DNA from: Thioalkalicoccus limnaeus
GTDB lineage: Bacteria > Pseudomonadota > Gammaproteobacteria > Chromatiales > Chromatiaceae
DNA: 64,000 nt
Direction: 5' to 3'
NCBI RefSeq assembly: GCF_041197575.1
Contig: NZ_JBDKXB010000008.1
Coordinates: forward strand, 1 to 64,000
Part shown: one piece after another, positions 1 to 6,836 of the stretch
Position numbering within the stretch: the stretch's first letter is position 1
How the letters are laid out: each line of letters begins with the position of its first letter
Notes under the pieces: generated by a model
What the model saw: the letters and a program-made list of their open reading frames with translations, nothing else
What the model was told of the DNA's origin: nothing
Database searches by the model: none
Program-made: the position numbers and the translations under genes

Positions 1-22
1 CCGCCGTGCCGGGAGCGGATTA

Positions 23-118
23 GTCCAACAACCGTTTATCTGGTCTGCGCGCGGGAGATCCCGACAGAAGGCAGCCTCGACGTCGCGCGCACACCAGATA
101 AACGCTTAATCGTTATGC
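23..118 (+). other. attC recombination site A (integron)
   Basis: The left box GTCCAAC (23-29) fits the inverse-core consensus RYYYAAC. The right box GTTATGC (112-118) is the core site that opens the next cassette. Between them, two 20-nt arms at 34-53 and 84-103 pair with one mismatch around a 30-nt loop, the long imperfect hairpin expected of an attC. As usual in an array, the two boxes pair only at AAC/GTT, because the right box belongs to the following cassette. The cassette that owns the left box lies outside the window. Confidence 0.75.
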
Positions 119-136
119 AAATGAGGGGAAGGGATA

Positions 137-1021
137 GTGGCTAGGCCGGTTGGCGCAAGAAACATAGAGCAATTCCAAGATCGTGATTCTATTGGTACTA
201 CATCTAGCAATGAGATTAAGCACCTAGCGAATTCTTCCGGATTGCCTCCATTGCAGGAGTTTAATGACCTTTTGAAGCATCAGAAAAATTTCCTGTCGTG
301 GATAGAGTCACGCCACAAGCAACTGTTGGAGGCAAAGCGAAAGGCCGGAGAGAAGGGGCCAAAAGACGCCGTATACAAAAAGTACCGGTGGTATTCAGAG
401 CAACAACTCCTGCTAGAGGCGATTAATGCGTTCGAGGTGTTTTATAAGCGTAGCTTTATAGCGCTTGCCGGGCCGATGAGACGTTATATTCCACCCGAAA
501 AGATTAAGGGTAGTGTTGATGCGAAAACCATTTGGGCGTCCGAGCGGCAGAGGTCTCTTGTTGCGCTAATATTCGAGCACCAGCTCTACCATGACCTAGA
601 ACAAGTCGACAATATTGCGAATATGCTAGTCGGACACAAAAGATATAAGCCAAATGGCCTTAAGTCACCTCTCCGGAAGCGAGTACGGGCGCTACAGTGT
701 GTGTTTCAGATCCGACACACACTTTCACACAATCAGGGGTACGTGACCGTAAGTGATGCGGCGAAGTTTAAGGTCCTTGGTTTTTTCGCAAAGTCCGGTG
801 AGGTCATCGATCCAACGAAAAACCATCTCGGGTCCGTGATTCGCGACCTTCTGAGAATGGAGGCAAAGGAGTTCACGGACTGGTTGCTTGCCTCTGCGGC
901 CAAGCATCTTGGAGCGTACAGTGATGAAAGGAAGGAGCTGCTTCCCCAGAAGCTTAGAGGGCGGATTGAACAGTCTGTTGGTAGACATTCGGACATTGAT
1001 GCTCTTGTCTGGGATGCATAA
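137..1021 (+). CDS. Cassette-encoded HEPN-like protein, 294 aa
   Basis: This gene fills the first complete integron cassette (about 113-1078) and its stop codon overlaps the left box of the following attC. It starts with GTG; a purine-rich stretch (GAGGGGAAGGG, 122-132) just upstream can serve as ribosome binding site. I do not recognise a named family over the whole length. The protein is rich in charged and aromatic residues, with no signal peptide or membrane segment. Near residues 190-200 the sequence IRHTLSHNQG contains R-x4-H, the motif of HEPN-superfamily RNases, in a helix-like setting typical of such proteins; this is inference from the motif. HEPN proteins often act in toxin-antitoxin or anti-phage systems. 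The gene is visibly more A/T-rich than the genomic core, in keeping with horizontal acquisition. Expression probably depends on read-through from upstream. Confidence 0.7.
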   Translation: MARPVGARNIEQFQDRDSIGTTSSNEIKHLANSSGLPPLQEFNDLLKHQKNFLSWIESRHKQLLEAKRKAGEKGPKDAVYKKYRWYSEQQLLLEAINAFEVFYKRSFIALAGPMRRYIPPEKIKGSVDAKTIWASERQRSLVALIFEHQLYHDLEQVDNIANMLVGHKRYKPNGLKSPLRKRVRALQCVFQIRHTLSHNQGYVTVSDAAKFKVLGFFAKSGEVIDPTKNHLGSVIRDLLRMEAKEFTDWLLASAAKHLGAYSDERKELLPQKLRGRIEQSVGRHSDIDALVWDA

Positions 1022-1084
1022 CACGTCGCTCCAGCCGAAGTCAGGCCGCGACGCGGCCTTCCTCGGCTGAGCTTGGCGTTAGCT
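1016..1084 (+). other. attC recombination site B (integron)
   Basis: The left box GCATAAC (1016-1022) is the exact complement of GTTATGC, the core at the start of the same cassette (112-118). This is the rule for a cassette that integrated as a circle. The right box is GTTAGCT (1078-1084). The inner arms 1028-1038 and 1063-1072 pair with one unpaired C, the kind of extrahelical base that directs strand choice by the integrase. GGCCGCG (1044-1050) then pairs with CGCGGCC (1052-1058). The length, 69 nt, is typical. Confidence 0.9.
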
Positions 1085-1095
1085 CAAGAAACAGA

Positions 1096-2331
1096 ATGGA
1101 CGCAAACGATATAATCGAGGCTATCAGTAAGAACTTGTCGGAACGCAAGAGCTCCGCTGCTCTCAGCAATTACGAGGTTCTATGCAACAACATAGACCAC
1201 CTTAACAAGAGTCTCGATAAGTCGCTTTCAGATCTCGCTGAAGTCTTGGAGACCGTCACTACCGAACTATCAAGTGACACCCGCCTCGCCGTGCAATTCC
1301 AAAAAGGGGCAGTGAAAGCACCATTTACGGCGATCATTCCCACGATCATACGGAACAGCCTTTCTATTCTCCGAAAGTTCGTTTATCGAACTGCCCCTGA
1401 CGACCGAAATGGCGTGACGATTGAGACGGTGGGCAAACTGCGAAGAGATTTCGATGACTACAACGAGTTGGCGACCACGGTGCGTCAAGTTGTCGATAGT
1501 CTTGTATCTGACGGTTACCAAATGCTGAAGCTTGATGCTCGGGAACTGAACTACCATGTTCTCGTTTCACTCAACAGCTTTGACAGATTCGCAACGCGAT
1601 CACTTCGCCAAACACTTTTCAACCAAGAGGTGGAAGACACGCTGAACGAGTTCCGCCAGCTCCCATTCGCACAATGGAAGAACTCGACAATCACAAGATG
1701 CGAACAACCGACCTTCGCCAACAAGGTCGATTTTATCCTGGGGATAGTGCGGCCAGTCGGCAATCTCGATCTAGCCGGCACGCTTAAGGACCTTTTTAAG
1801 TTCTCTTCGGAATTCACACATATTGGTTACGTATCAACATTCTTCACTTCCGGTCTGGAGAGCGAGGTTATTTTAGGAGACGTTCAAGGCCCGTATTTCC
1901 CTAGTACTGAGAACTTCAGCGAGCTTAAGTATGAGATGCTTGCTGTTGTTATCCAGTTGCTCGCCGATCTGTATTTGCCCTGCCTCGTGAGAGCATTCGA
2001 TGATATTTTGGTGCCAGATGCAGCAGACCCTTTACGGCAGTCGCTCGAAGCTATCGGCAACGCACAGAAGGCAGCGTTGGCATCAAGGAATTCTGAATAC
2101 TATTTTTTTATCAAGTATGGTCTGATCGGATCAGAAGAGTCGATTCCATTAACCTGTCGATGTGGACGAACGCGCGATTGGGAGCATCCTCACAATCCGA
2201 GCGATCTTTTCTGTAGTTCATGTGGGAGCGGTTTCCGCTTATTGGAGATCGCAGGAGACGGCGGATACGTCTTCACGAGCGAAGGCCCTATTAAGATCAT
2301 TGGTAACTACTCGCCCCCCCTCGCCGGCTAG
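1096..2331 (+). CDS. Cassette-encoded protein of unknown function with C-terminal zinc-ribbon-like cysteines, 411 aa
   Basis: The gene begins 12 bases after attC B, as expected for the single ORF of the next integron cassette. I do not recognise the family. The first 250 residues look helical, with no signal peptide or clear membrane span. Near the C-terminus CRCGRTR and, about 20 residues on, CSSCGSG supply four cysteines arranged like a zinc ribbon. The expected attC with left box AGCTAAC is not found after the stop. The 3' end runs into a C-rich tract and then transposon debris, so the cassette has lost its attC and the last residues may not be original. No good ribosome binding site is seen. 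Base composition is more A/T-rich than the core genome. Confidence 0.65.
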   Translation: MDANDIIEAISKNLSERKSSAALSNYEVLCNNIDHLNKSLDKSLSDLAEVLETVTTELSSDTRLAVQFQKGAVKAPFTAIIPTIIRNSLSILRKFVYRTAPDDRNGVTIETVGKLRRDFDDYNELATTVRQVVDSLVSDGYQMLKLDARELNYHVLVSLNSFDRFATRSLRQTLFNQEVEDTLNEFRQLPFAQWKNSTITRCEQPTFANKVDFILGIVRPVGNLDLAGTLKDLFKFSSEFTHIGYVSTFFTSGLESEVILGDVQGPYFPSTENFSELKYEMLAVVIQLLADLYLPCLVRAFDDILVPDAADPLRQSLEAIGNAQKAALASRNSEYYFFIKYGLIGSEESIPLTCRCGRTRDWEHPHNPSDLFCSSCGSGFRLLEIAGDGGYVFTSEGPIKIIGNYSPPLAG

Positions 2332-2667
2332 CCCGCCCGGCAGGCCCACCGAGCGCTTGACAGCATAGCGGTAGGTCACGGGGTCACCATTTAGCTGCCC
2401 CCGATCAACAAAACGCACTTCTCTGTTCATGGCCGAGGCCACGTTGTTGAAATTGGCGTCGAGCGACGGTCTTCGACCCTGCGCGCGCCTTCAGCTTTCA
2501 TTCCGGCGGTGACGGAGCCTCACAGATCCGCACCAGTCACCCTTCTGGATCAAGGCCCTGGTCTCGCCTCCTGAGAGGTCGAGGGCCGGCCCCTGGCTCG
2601 CTGGAGCCCCAGAAATGCGTCGGTTCCCGGCCATGTCCACGTGCCGCGGGCGTGGCTCTTCAATGGC

Positions 2668-2714
2668 GCCGCCCGCGTGTGATGGACGCCGTTGGTCCGT
2701 CACACGCGGGCGGC
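2668..2714. repeat. Inverted repeat, 15-bp arms
   Basis: GCCGCCCGCGTGTGA at 2668-2682 is matched by its exact reverse complement at 2700-2714. The GGGCGGCT at the right end can alternatively pair with AGCCGCCC just downstream (2719-2726). It lies in the transposon-debris zone and may be the end of an element or a transcription terminator remnant. Confidence 0.6.
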
Positions 2715-2906
2715 TATTGAGCCGCCCGTGTTCACAGATCATTGGCTCCTCCGGCTCGGAGGTCCAACCCCATTCTGGCTCATGACCGAGGCGCATCCGT
2801 CTCAACCTGCTCTGACGTCCGGTTGGATGATGGGAGACGACGCCGGCCGAATCAGTTCTGGTGGTTGTCCGCCAACCCCATCGCGAGCTCGGCGCCGCCG
2901 CCCGAT

Positions 2907-3017
2907 TCAGGCAAAGGCCTTAGTGACATCGAATCTCACCTGATCCCTCAAGATGTAGAAGCACGCCCGGGCCAGCTTGTGGGCGACCGTCTTGATGGCG
3001 ATGAGGCCGTTCAAAAT
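2907..3017 (-). pseudogene. C-terminal fragment of an IS110-like transposase
   Basis: The minus strand encodes a short tail containing AHKLARACFYILRDQV and ending FDVTKAFA before a stop. This resembles the C-terminus of IS110/IS116/IS902-type transposases. Only about 36 codons remain and the catalytic domains are absent, so it is a decayed remnant. The family call rests on recollection of the tail motif only. Confidence 0.45.
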
Positions 3018-3038
3018 GGGGGGTCAGGTCTTGCAATC
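3018..3038 (+). repeat. RAYT-element end repeat, copy 1
   Basis: The 20-mer GGGGGTCAGGTCTTGCAATC occurs here and again at 5142-5161. This sequence is typical of the left end of elements carrying REP-associated tyrosine transposase genes. Here it lies about 30 bases before a RAYT start codon, which supports the reading. Confidence 0.6.
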
Positions 3039-3068
3039 CAGCACCGCCCGACGACACTTACTTTGGCC

Positions 3069-3179
3069 ATGGCCAGACCCCTTCGTATCGAGCTAGCCGG
3101 CGGGCTCTACCACGTTACCTCGCGCGGCGATCGGCGTGAGGCCATCTATCGAGGGGAGGAGTCGGGTCTTCCCTTTTGA
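3069..3179 (+). pseudogene. N-terminal fragment of REP-associated tyrosine transposase (RAYT, IS200-like)
   Basis: The reading frame from ATG 3069 encodes MARPLRIELAGGLYHVTSRG followed by DRREAIY, the characteristic N-terminus of RAYT/Y1 transposases, including the H-x-T/S-R-G strand. The similarity stops after about 28 residues and the frame closes at 3179. The HUH motif and catalytic tyrosine of a full protein (about 200-330 aa) are missing, so it is a truncated remnant. Confidence 0.7.
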
Positions 3180-3476
3180 CTTACTCTCGAAGATCGGATG
3201 ATTCGCCCCCAGGAACCGCACCGAGCGCGGCGTCAGGCGTCGCCGACACTGCGCACAGCAAAAACTGTGACGCCGCGCGAACGCCGCGCGGCAGGAGCGC
3301 GGACCGCCGCGCGGCTTACGCGGGTAGTCGGCCTGATGCAGCACCCCACCGCAGGCGGGGCAACCGCCCGCACGGGCGGCCTCGGCGAGCTCCGCGTCGA
3401 TGTGCCGCAACAAGGCGAAAAAGGTGGGGATTTCCAGCAGAGCGTGGCACACCGAGGCAGTCTCCTGTCTTCGCAA
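3093..3476 (-). pseudogene. Truncated IS-associated zinc-ribbon protein
   Basis: The minus-strand frame encodes a helical N-terminus, then CPACGGVLHQADYPRKPRGG and, about 20 residues later, CCAQCRRRLTPRSVRFLG. These paired cysteine motifs are typical of a small protein found next to IS91/IS801-type transposases. After RFLG (around 3205) the sequence no longer looks like the family and overlaps the RAYT fragment on the other strand. The C-terminal half has therefore been lost. It sits downstream of an IS91 transposase fragment on the same strand. Confidence 0.5.
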
Positions 3477-3758
3477 ACAAGAGACTCTCCCAACGGGTGC
3501 CGTTGTTCAAGCACCCCGAGGGAGACCCACCCCTCTCCCTCATGAACAATGACCGTTTAAGAAGACAAACCCATCAAGCAAGCTGGCCGTACTCACTGGC
3601 GTGTATCGAGCCCCGAGGGTCCTGGAGTCAGACAGCTGCGGCGGTCGCTTTTTGGGTCATGAGGCGCTCGCCAGTGGTCCTGATACCCGAATTGTGCGCG
3701 AGCGTGGGCCTCGGCATACGGCAGCCGAAGTGCAGGGAGGCGGCTTGGTCGGTGCGCG

Positions 3759-4213
3759 TTACATCGCGAGGGCCTCCGTAGCCGTTGGTGGCGGCCCGGC
3801 CCGTGGTGGGAGGCGGGTTTGCACGATGATCATCGGCGTGCCGCAGGTGGGGCAGAGCAGCCCGGGACGAGGCCGGCTGATGGGCAGGCGCTTGGGATCG
3901 AGGCCGAAGAGCCATTGCAGCAGGCGGATGGCGCGCTGGCTGTTGGGATGCAGGAAGCCGAAGTTGCGCGTGCGGCGGAAGCCTTTCGGCAAGACATGCT
4001 GCAGGACCAGGGCGAGGAATTCGGCGCCCGGCAGGGTGCGGTAGGCCCAGCGTTTGTCCTTGGCGTGACGGTAGCGGAAGGTCACCTGGCCGTTCTCGCA
4101 CGAGACGATGTCCTTCTCCCGGATGACCCCGCGGTAGAGATAACGCCCGAGGTAGACCAAAGCCTTCTCGCCCGTGCCGACGGCCTTACAGTTGACCACC
4201 CAGTCTTTCGGGT
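3759..4213 (-). pseudogene. C-terminal fragment of IS91-family transposase
   Basis: The minus strand encodes DWVVNCKAVGTGEKALVYLG, then RYLYRGVI, a stretch with FRYRHAKDKRW, and LPKGFRRTRNFGFLHP near the end, followed by CPTCGTPM. These are the conserved C-terminal blocks of IS91-family Y2 transposases. The N-terminal zinc-binding and HUH parts are absent: the fragment stops abruptly where attC site C begins (4216). It was therefore truncated when the cassette array was rearranged. Confidence 0.75.
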
Positions 4214-4215
4214 AG

Positions 4216-4275
4216 CTCGAACAATCGGTTACAGCGGACGGCGCTGCGCGCCGCCGCTGAACCGAAGCGTTATGC
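4216..4275 (+). other. attC recombination site C (integron)
   Basis: The left box is CTCGAAC (4216-4222), which departs from RYYYAAC at two positions. The right box is GTTATGC (4269-4275). Between them, 4225-4237 pairs with 4254-4265 apart from one extrahelical A. The stem then continues as CGGCGC (4239-4244) with GCGCCG (4248-4253) around a TGC loop. The site is 60 nt long. The cassette that once ended here has been replaced by the IS91 remnant. Confidence 0.85.
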
Positions 4276-4286
4276 AGCAACCTCAA

Positions 4287-4315
4287 TTGACGCGCGTCAC
4301 GTGACGCATTACACT
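4287..4315 (+). promoter_or_regulatory. Cassette promoter and likely HigA operator
   Basis: TTGACG (4287-4292) and TACACT (4310-4315) are separated by 17 bases, a good sigma-70 promoter. The spacer holds a perfect palindrome, GCGTCACGTGACGC (4294-4307), placed where a bound repressor would block RNA polymerase. The toxin start codon lies only 7 bases after the -10 box, so the predicted transcript would start at or next to the ATG and be leaderless. Confidence 0.65.
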
Positions 4316-4322
4316 TTCGCTT

Positions 4323-4604
4323 ATGATCAAGACGTTCGCAGACCGGCATACCCAACAGCTATATGCCACTGGGAAGTCGGCACGGTTTCCCGCGGATATC
4401 GCGAAGCGTGCGTCGCGGAAATTGGAGTATGTTGATCTGGCAGCGCGGGTGGATGACCTGAGGGTCCCACCGGGCAATCGGCTACATGCACTCGAGGGCG
4501 ATCGGAAGGGACAGCACTCGATTTCGATTAACGCTCAATGGCGAATCTGTTTTCGGTTCGAGGACGGGAACGCCTACGACGTCGAGGTTTGCGATTATCA
4601 CTAG
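4323..4604 (+). CDS. higB: HigB-type toxin, RelE/ParE superfamily
   Basis: A 93-aa protein with the compact RelE-fold pattern of HigB: MIKTFADRHTQQLYATG at the N-terminus, RKLEYVDLAARVDDLRVPPG in the centre and QHSISINAQWRICFRFEDG near the end, followed by YDVEVCDYH. Family members are ribosome-dependent mRNA interferases. The gene starts the third recognisable integron cassette and has its own promoter, with no Shine-Dalgarno site, so leaderless translation is likely. Toxin-first order with the antitoxin immediately downstream is the higBA arrangement. The 3' end stops 20 bases before the antitoxin start. Length and motifs look intact. Confidence 0.9.
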   Translation: MIKTFADRHTQQLYATGKSARFPADIAKRASRKLEYVDLAARVDDLRVPPGNRLHALEGDRKGQHSISINAQWRICFRFEDGNAYDVEVCDYH

Positions 4605-4624
4605 AGTGGTACGAGGCTATGAGC

Positions 4625-4933
4625 ATGGCTAATACGAGCGGGATGAAGCGCCGCCCGACCCATCCTGGCGAGATGCTCCGTGAGGATTTTCTCGTAGATT
4701 ACGATCTGACAGTCACAGGATTGGCGGACGCCCTCGGCGTTTCCCGTCAATCGGTTAATGAACTGCTTCGAGAGCGACGCGCGGTGAGCCCGGAAATGGC
4801 GCTCCGGTTAGCACGCCTGTTTGGCAATTCCCCGGAGTTCTGGATGAATGCCCAGAGGGCTGTAGATCTTTGGGATGCTTCGCAGGCGATAAAGGAGGAT
4901 GTCGCCCGAATACAACCGCTTGATGCTGCCTAA
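4625..4933 (+). CDS. higA: HigA-type antitoxin, XRE-family HTH
   Basis: A protein of about 102 aa, with THPGEMLREDFL near the N-terminus (the HigA signature) and a helix-turn-helix around GLADALGVSRQSVNELLRER, then MALRLARLFGNSPEFWMNAQ. It should bind HigB and repress the cassette promoter, where a perfect palindrome sits between the -35 and -10 boxes. ATG 4625 was chosen because GAGG (4613-4616) lies 8 bases upstream; ATG 4619 in the same frame is possible. The stop codon overlaps the left box of attC D, as usual for cassette genes. Confidence 0.9.
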   Translation: MANTSGMKRRPTHPGEMLREDFLVDYDLTVTGLADALGVSRQSVNELLRERRAVSPEMALRLARLFGNSPEFWMNAQRAVDLWDASQAIKEDVARIQPLDAA

Positions 4934-4990
4934 CGAATAAGGTTAGATCGTCCGAGCGAAGCGAGCGACGATCTGAACCGTTTGTTAGCG
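4928..4990 (+). other. attC recombination site D (integron)
   Basis: The left box is GCCTAAC (4928-4934) and the right box GTTAGCG (4984-4990). The arms 4941-4952 and 4967-4979 pair with one extrahelical base. The left box differs by one base from the complement of this cassette's first bases (GCATAAC expected). A further cassette would start at 4985, but only a short open frame without a start codon and no following attC are found. Confidence 0.85.
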
Positions 4991-5141
4991 GAGCTCCAGG
5001 ATTATGGCGAAGAACTGAGAACGTACCCATCTAGTCTCACAATTCTTACCTTTCACAAGGAGAGACGTGGAGCGGCTGAAAAGAACACCCAAGGGAGACG
5101 CCGACCTTGACTCGCGTATATCCTGAAAGAAGAAGGAAGAA

Positions 5142-5161
5142 GGGGGTCAGGTCTTGCAATC
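5142..5161 (+). repeat. RAYT-element end repeat, copy 2
   Basis: GGGGGTCAGGTCTTGCAATC is identical to the copy at 3019-3038 but here has no transposase after it. It looks like an orphan end of a RAYT-type element in the degraded zone past the last attC. Confidence 0.55.
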
Positions 5162-5217
5162 ACGCATAGTCACCTAGCGGGGAAAAGGGGCCCGGCTCAA
5201 TTTCTGCTCGTAGCCAG

Positions 5218-5642
5218 TCATACCCCTGCCGCCGCCTCGATCCAATTCTCCAAGGCAAGTCCGGGAACCCGCCCGAAATCGTCGGCGTTATTGGTGACGA
5301 GAATCAGCCCTTCCGCCAAAGCATGGGCCGCGATCTTGGTGTCCATGCAGCCGATCGGCACACCCCTGCGGCGCAGATCGGCAGCGACCGCACCGTAACG
5401 GTCGGCGGCCCGACTGCCCCAGTCGAGGACTGGAGCCTCCGCGATGAAGGCATCGATCAGTGCGTGTCGCTTGGCGGCATCGCTCGGCAGCAAGGCTTGT
5501 CCGAAGCGCAGCTCGGCGCGGGTGATGGCGGAGATCGCGACCGCGTTTGCCATCAAGGCCGCTCGCATCCGCCGATCAAGCGACGGATAGCGCTTTTCAG
5601 GAAATAGCTCGAGATGTCAGTATCGATGAGGTAACGGATCAT
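5218..5642 (-). pseudogene. vapC: VapC-type PIN-domain toxin with frameshift
   Basis: From ATG 5642 the minus strand reads MIRYLIDTDISSYFLK, the usual VapC start with the first catalytic aspartate. It then goes out of frame at a GAAAAG run (about 5595-5600) and would stop soon after. In the neighbouring frame the protein resumes as KRYPSLDRRMRAALMANAVA and continues to the end with the second PIN acidic patch (ITRAELRFG) and GCMDTKIAAHA. A single-base change therefore separates the two halves. The part readable from ATG 5568 lacks the first catalytic Asp. ATG 5642 overlaps the antitoxin stop (ATGA), showing the original operon. Either the toxin is inactivated or there is a sequencing error in the short A run. 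Confidence 0.75.
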
Positions 5643-5911
5643 GCCGACCAGTCTTCCAGCGGGTTGCGGAGCACCTCAACCGGATTCGACCGTTCCGACA
5701 GAAAATCTGCGGGCAGGGGCGCCTCGTCCAGCAGCGTGAACAGCGATTGTAGCCCGTCGGAATCGGGGCCAGGGGCCTTGGGGGTCAGGATGATCTCGCC
5801 GGTTGCCTCATCCTTGCGGACCCATACCTCGTCCGCGGCGAGCTCGAACCCCGGGGGAAGCTGCACTGTCTGTCGGTGCTCTGTGGAGCGGATCTTGGCG
5901 GTTGCAATCAT
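5639..5911 (-). CDS. vapB: VapB-type antitoxin, AbrB-like
   Basis: About 90 aa from the ATG at 5911 (MIATAKIRSTEHRQTVQLPPG), with a swapped-hairpin AbrB-like N-terminus (VQLPPGFEL...VWVRKDEATGEIIL) and an acidic C-terminus (LFTLLDEAPLPADFLSERS) that would cap the toxin. An upstream in-frame start at 5947 is possible, but the family normally begins at MIATAKI. Its stop overlaps the toxin ATG by one ATGA unit. If the toxin is truly frameshifted the antitoxin may survive as an orphan. Confidence 0.8.
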   Translation of the reverse strand: MIATAKIRSTEHRQTVQLPPGFELAADEVWVRKDEATGEIILTPKAPGPDSDGLQSLFTLLDEAPLPADFLSERSNPVEVLRNPLEDWSA

Positions 5912-6000
5912 GGGTGGTGTCTCCCGGGGCGAGCCATAGCCGAGCAATCGGTTCGACCGCGTCAGCGATAGGCTCGGGCGTGTCGCAAGGCAACTGGGGC

Positions 6001-6147
6001 TTACCTCGCCAGCGTAAGGCGGAACGCGTCAGAACGGAGGGGATAGACGACGAAATCGCCATAGACCAGGAAGGACTTGGCAAGGCTCGGCACGTCGGTA
6101 CAATTCCGGAGATGGAGGTCCGCAATCGCGACCCTCAGCCCTTGGCC
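6001..6147 (-). other. Short coding-like tail, possible gene remnant
   Basis: Directly after the stop of the PIN toxin the same minus-strand frame stays open for about 50 codons. It encodes LRVAIADLHLRNCTDVPSLA and FLVYGDFVVYPLRSDAF before TAA at 6001-6003. It looks like the end of a real protein but has no start codon and no family I recognise. It may be the remnant of a gene displaced by the toxin-antitoxin pair. Confidence 0.3.
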
Positions 6148-6156
6148 GCTCTCCCC

Positions 6157-6576
6157 TCAATCGTCGAACGGGTTGATCAGTTCCACTCCGCAGTCGTCGA
6201 AGTCCTTGACGTTGCGCGTCGCCAACCGAAACGAGTTCGCCCGGGTGATCGCAGCGATCTGGGCGTCGAAATTGCTGATCGGCCGCCCGCGTGCGCGCCG
6301 TTCCGCCCGAATCCGGCCGTAGAGGTGCGCCGCGGGTTCATCGAAGACAAGAATGCGTTCACCGAAGGCCAGTTCGACAAACTGCTCGAAGCGTGAGGCG
6401 AGGAGGCGGCGTCGATTCCCCTCCGGTAAGGCCATGAGGCCGAACTCGATCTCGGCGATGGAAATGGTGGTCAGGTGTAGAGCGCCGGTTGCTTGACTGT
6501 TGAGCCACGCGCGAACCGCTGGGGCAGGCGGAGAGGTCATGAACTCGGACACCAGGTTGGTGTCGAGGACGATCAT
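6157..6576 (-). CDS. fitB: PIN-domain toxin, VapC/FitB type
   Basis: 139 aa with the complete PIN-domain pattern: MIVLDTNLVSEFM (first Asp), TTISIAEIEFGL (Glu), SNFDAQIAAITRAN (Asp pair) and LATRNVKDFDDCGV at the end. The MIVLDTNLVSEFM...AWLNSQ start matches the FitB branch. PIN toxins of this type cleave RNA in a metal-dependent way and are neutralised by the adjacent ribbon-helix-helix antitoxin. Toxin ATG and antitoxin stop overlap by 4 bases, so they are translationally coupled. All catalytic residues appear present. Confidence 0.88.
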   Translation of the reverse strand: MIVLDTNLVSEFMTSPPAPAVRAWLNSQATGALHLTTISIAEIEFGLMALPEGNRRRLLASRFEQFVELAFGERILVFDEPAAHLYGRIRAERRARGRPISNFDAQIAAITRANSFRLATRNVKDFDDCGVELINPFDD

Positions 6577-6809
6577 CCCTCGAAGTCCATTGGCGCGTGG
6601 ATTTCCCGATCGGGCAACTCCAACGGCGGCTCACCGTAGGCCGGAGCGAACAGGCGCACAGCGAGGTCCCCGAGACGCTCTGGCGCCGCCGCCTCGCGTT
6701 TCAGGATGCGTCGAACCTCCTCTTCCATGGACACCCCATGTCTCACCGCGCGCCGCCGTAGCGTCGCAACGATCTCATCGTCCAGATTGCGAATACTGAG
6801 ATTGGCCAC
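6573..6809 (-). CDS. fitA: FitA-type antitoxin, ribbon-helix-helix
   Basis: 78 aa. The N-terminus MANLSIRNLDDEIVATLRRR is the classic FitA/Arc-type ribbon-helix-helix, with GVSMEEEVRRILKRE as second helix. The C-terminal tail should wrap the PIN toxin encoded just downstream. Proteins of this type bind inverted repeats in their own promoter; a perfect one lies 28 bases upstream of this start. Confidence 0.88.
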   Translation of the reverse strand: MANLSIRNLDDEIVATLRRRAVRHGVSMEEEVRRILKREAAAPERLGDLAVRLFAPAYGEPPLELPDREIHAPMDFEG

Positions 6810-6836
6810 GCTGTCTTCCTGCTGGATGCAATGACA

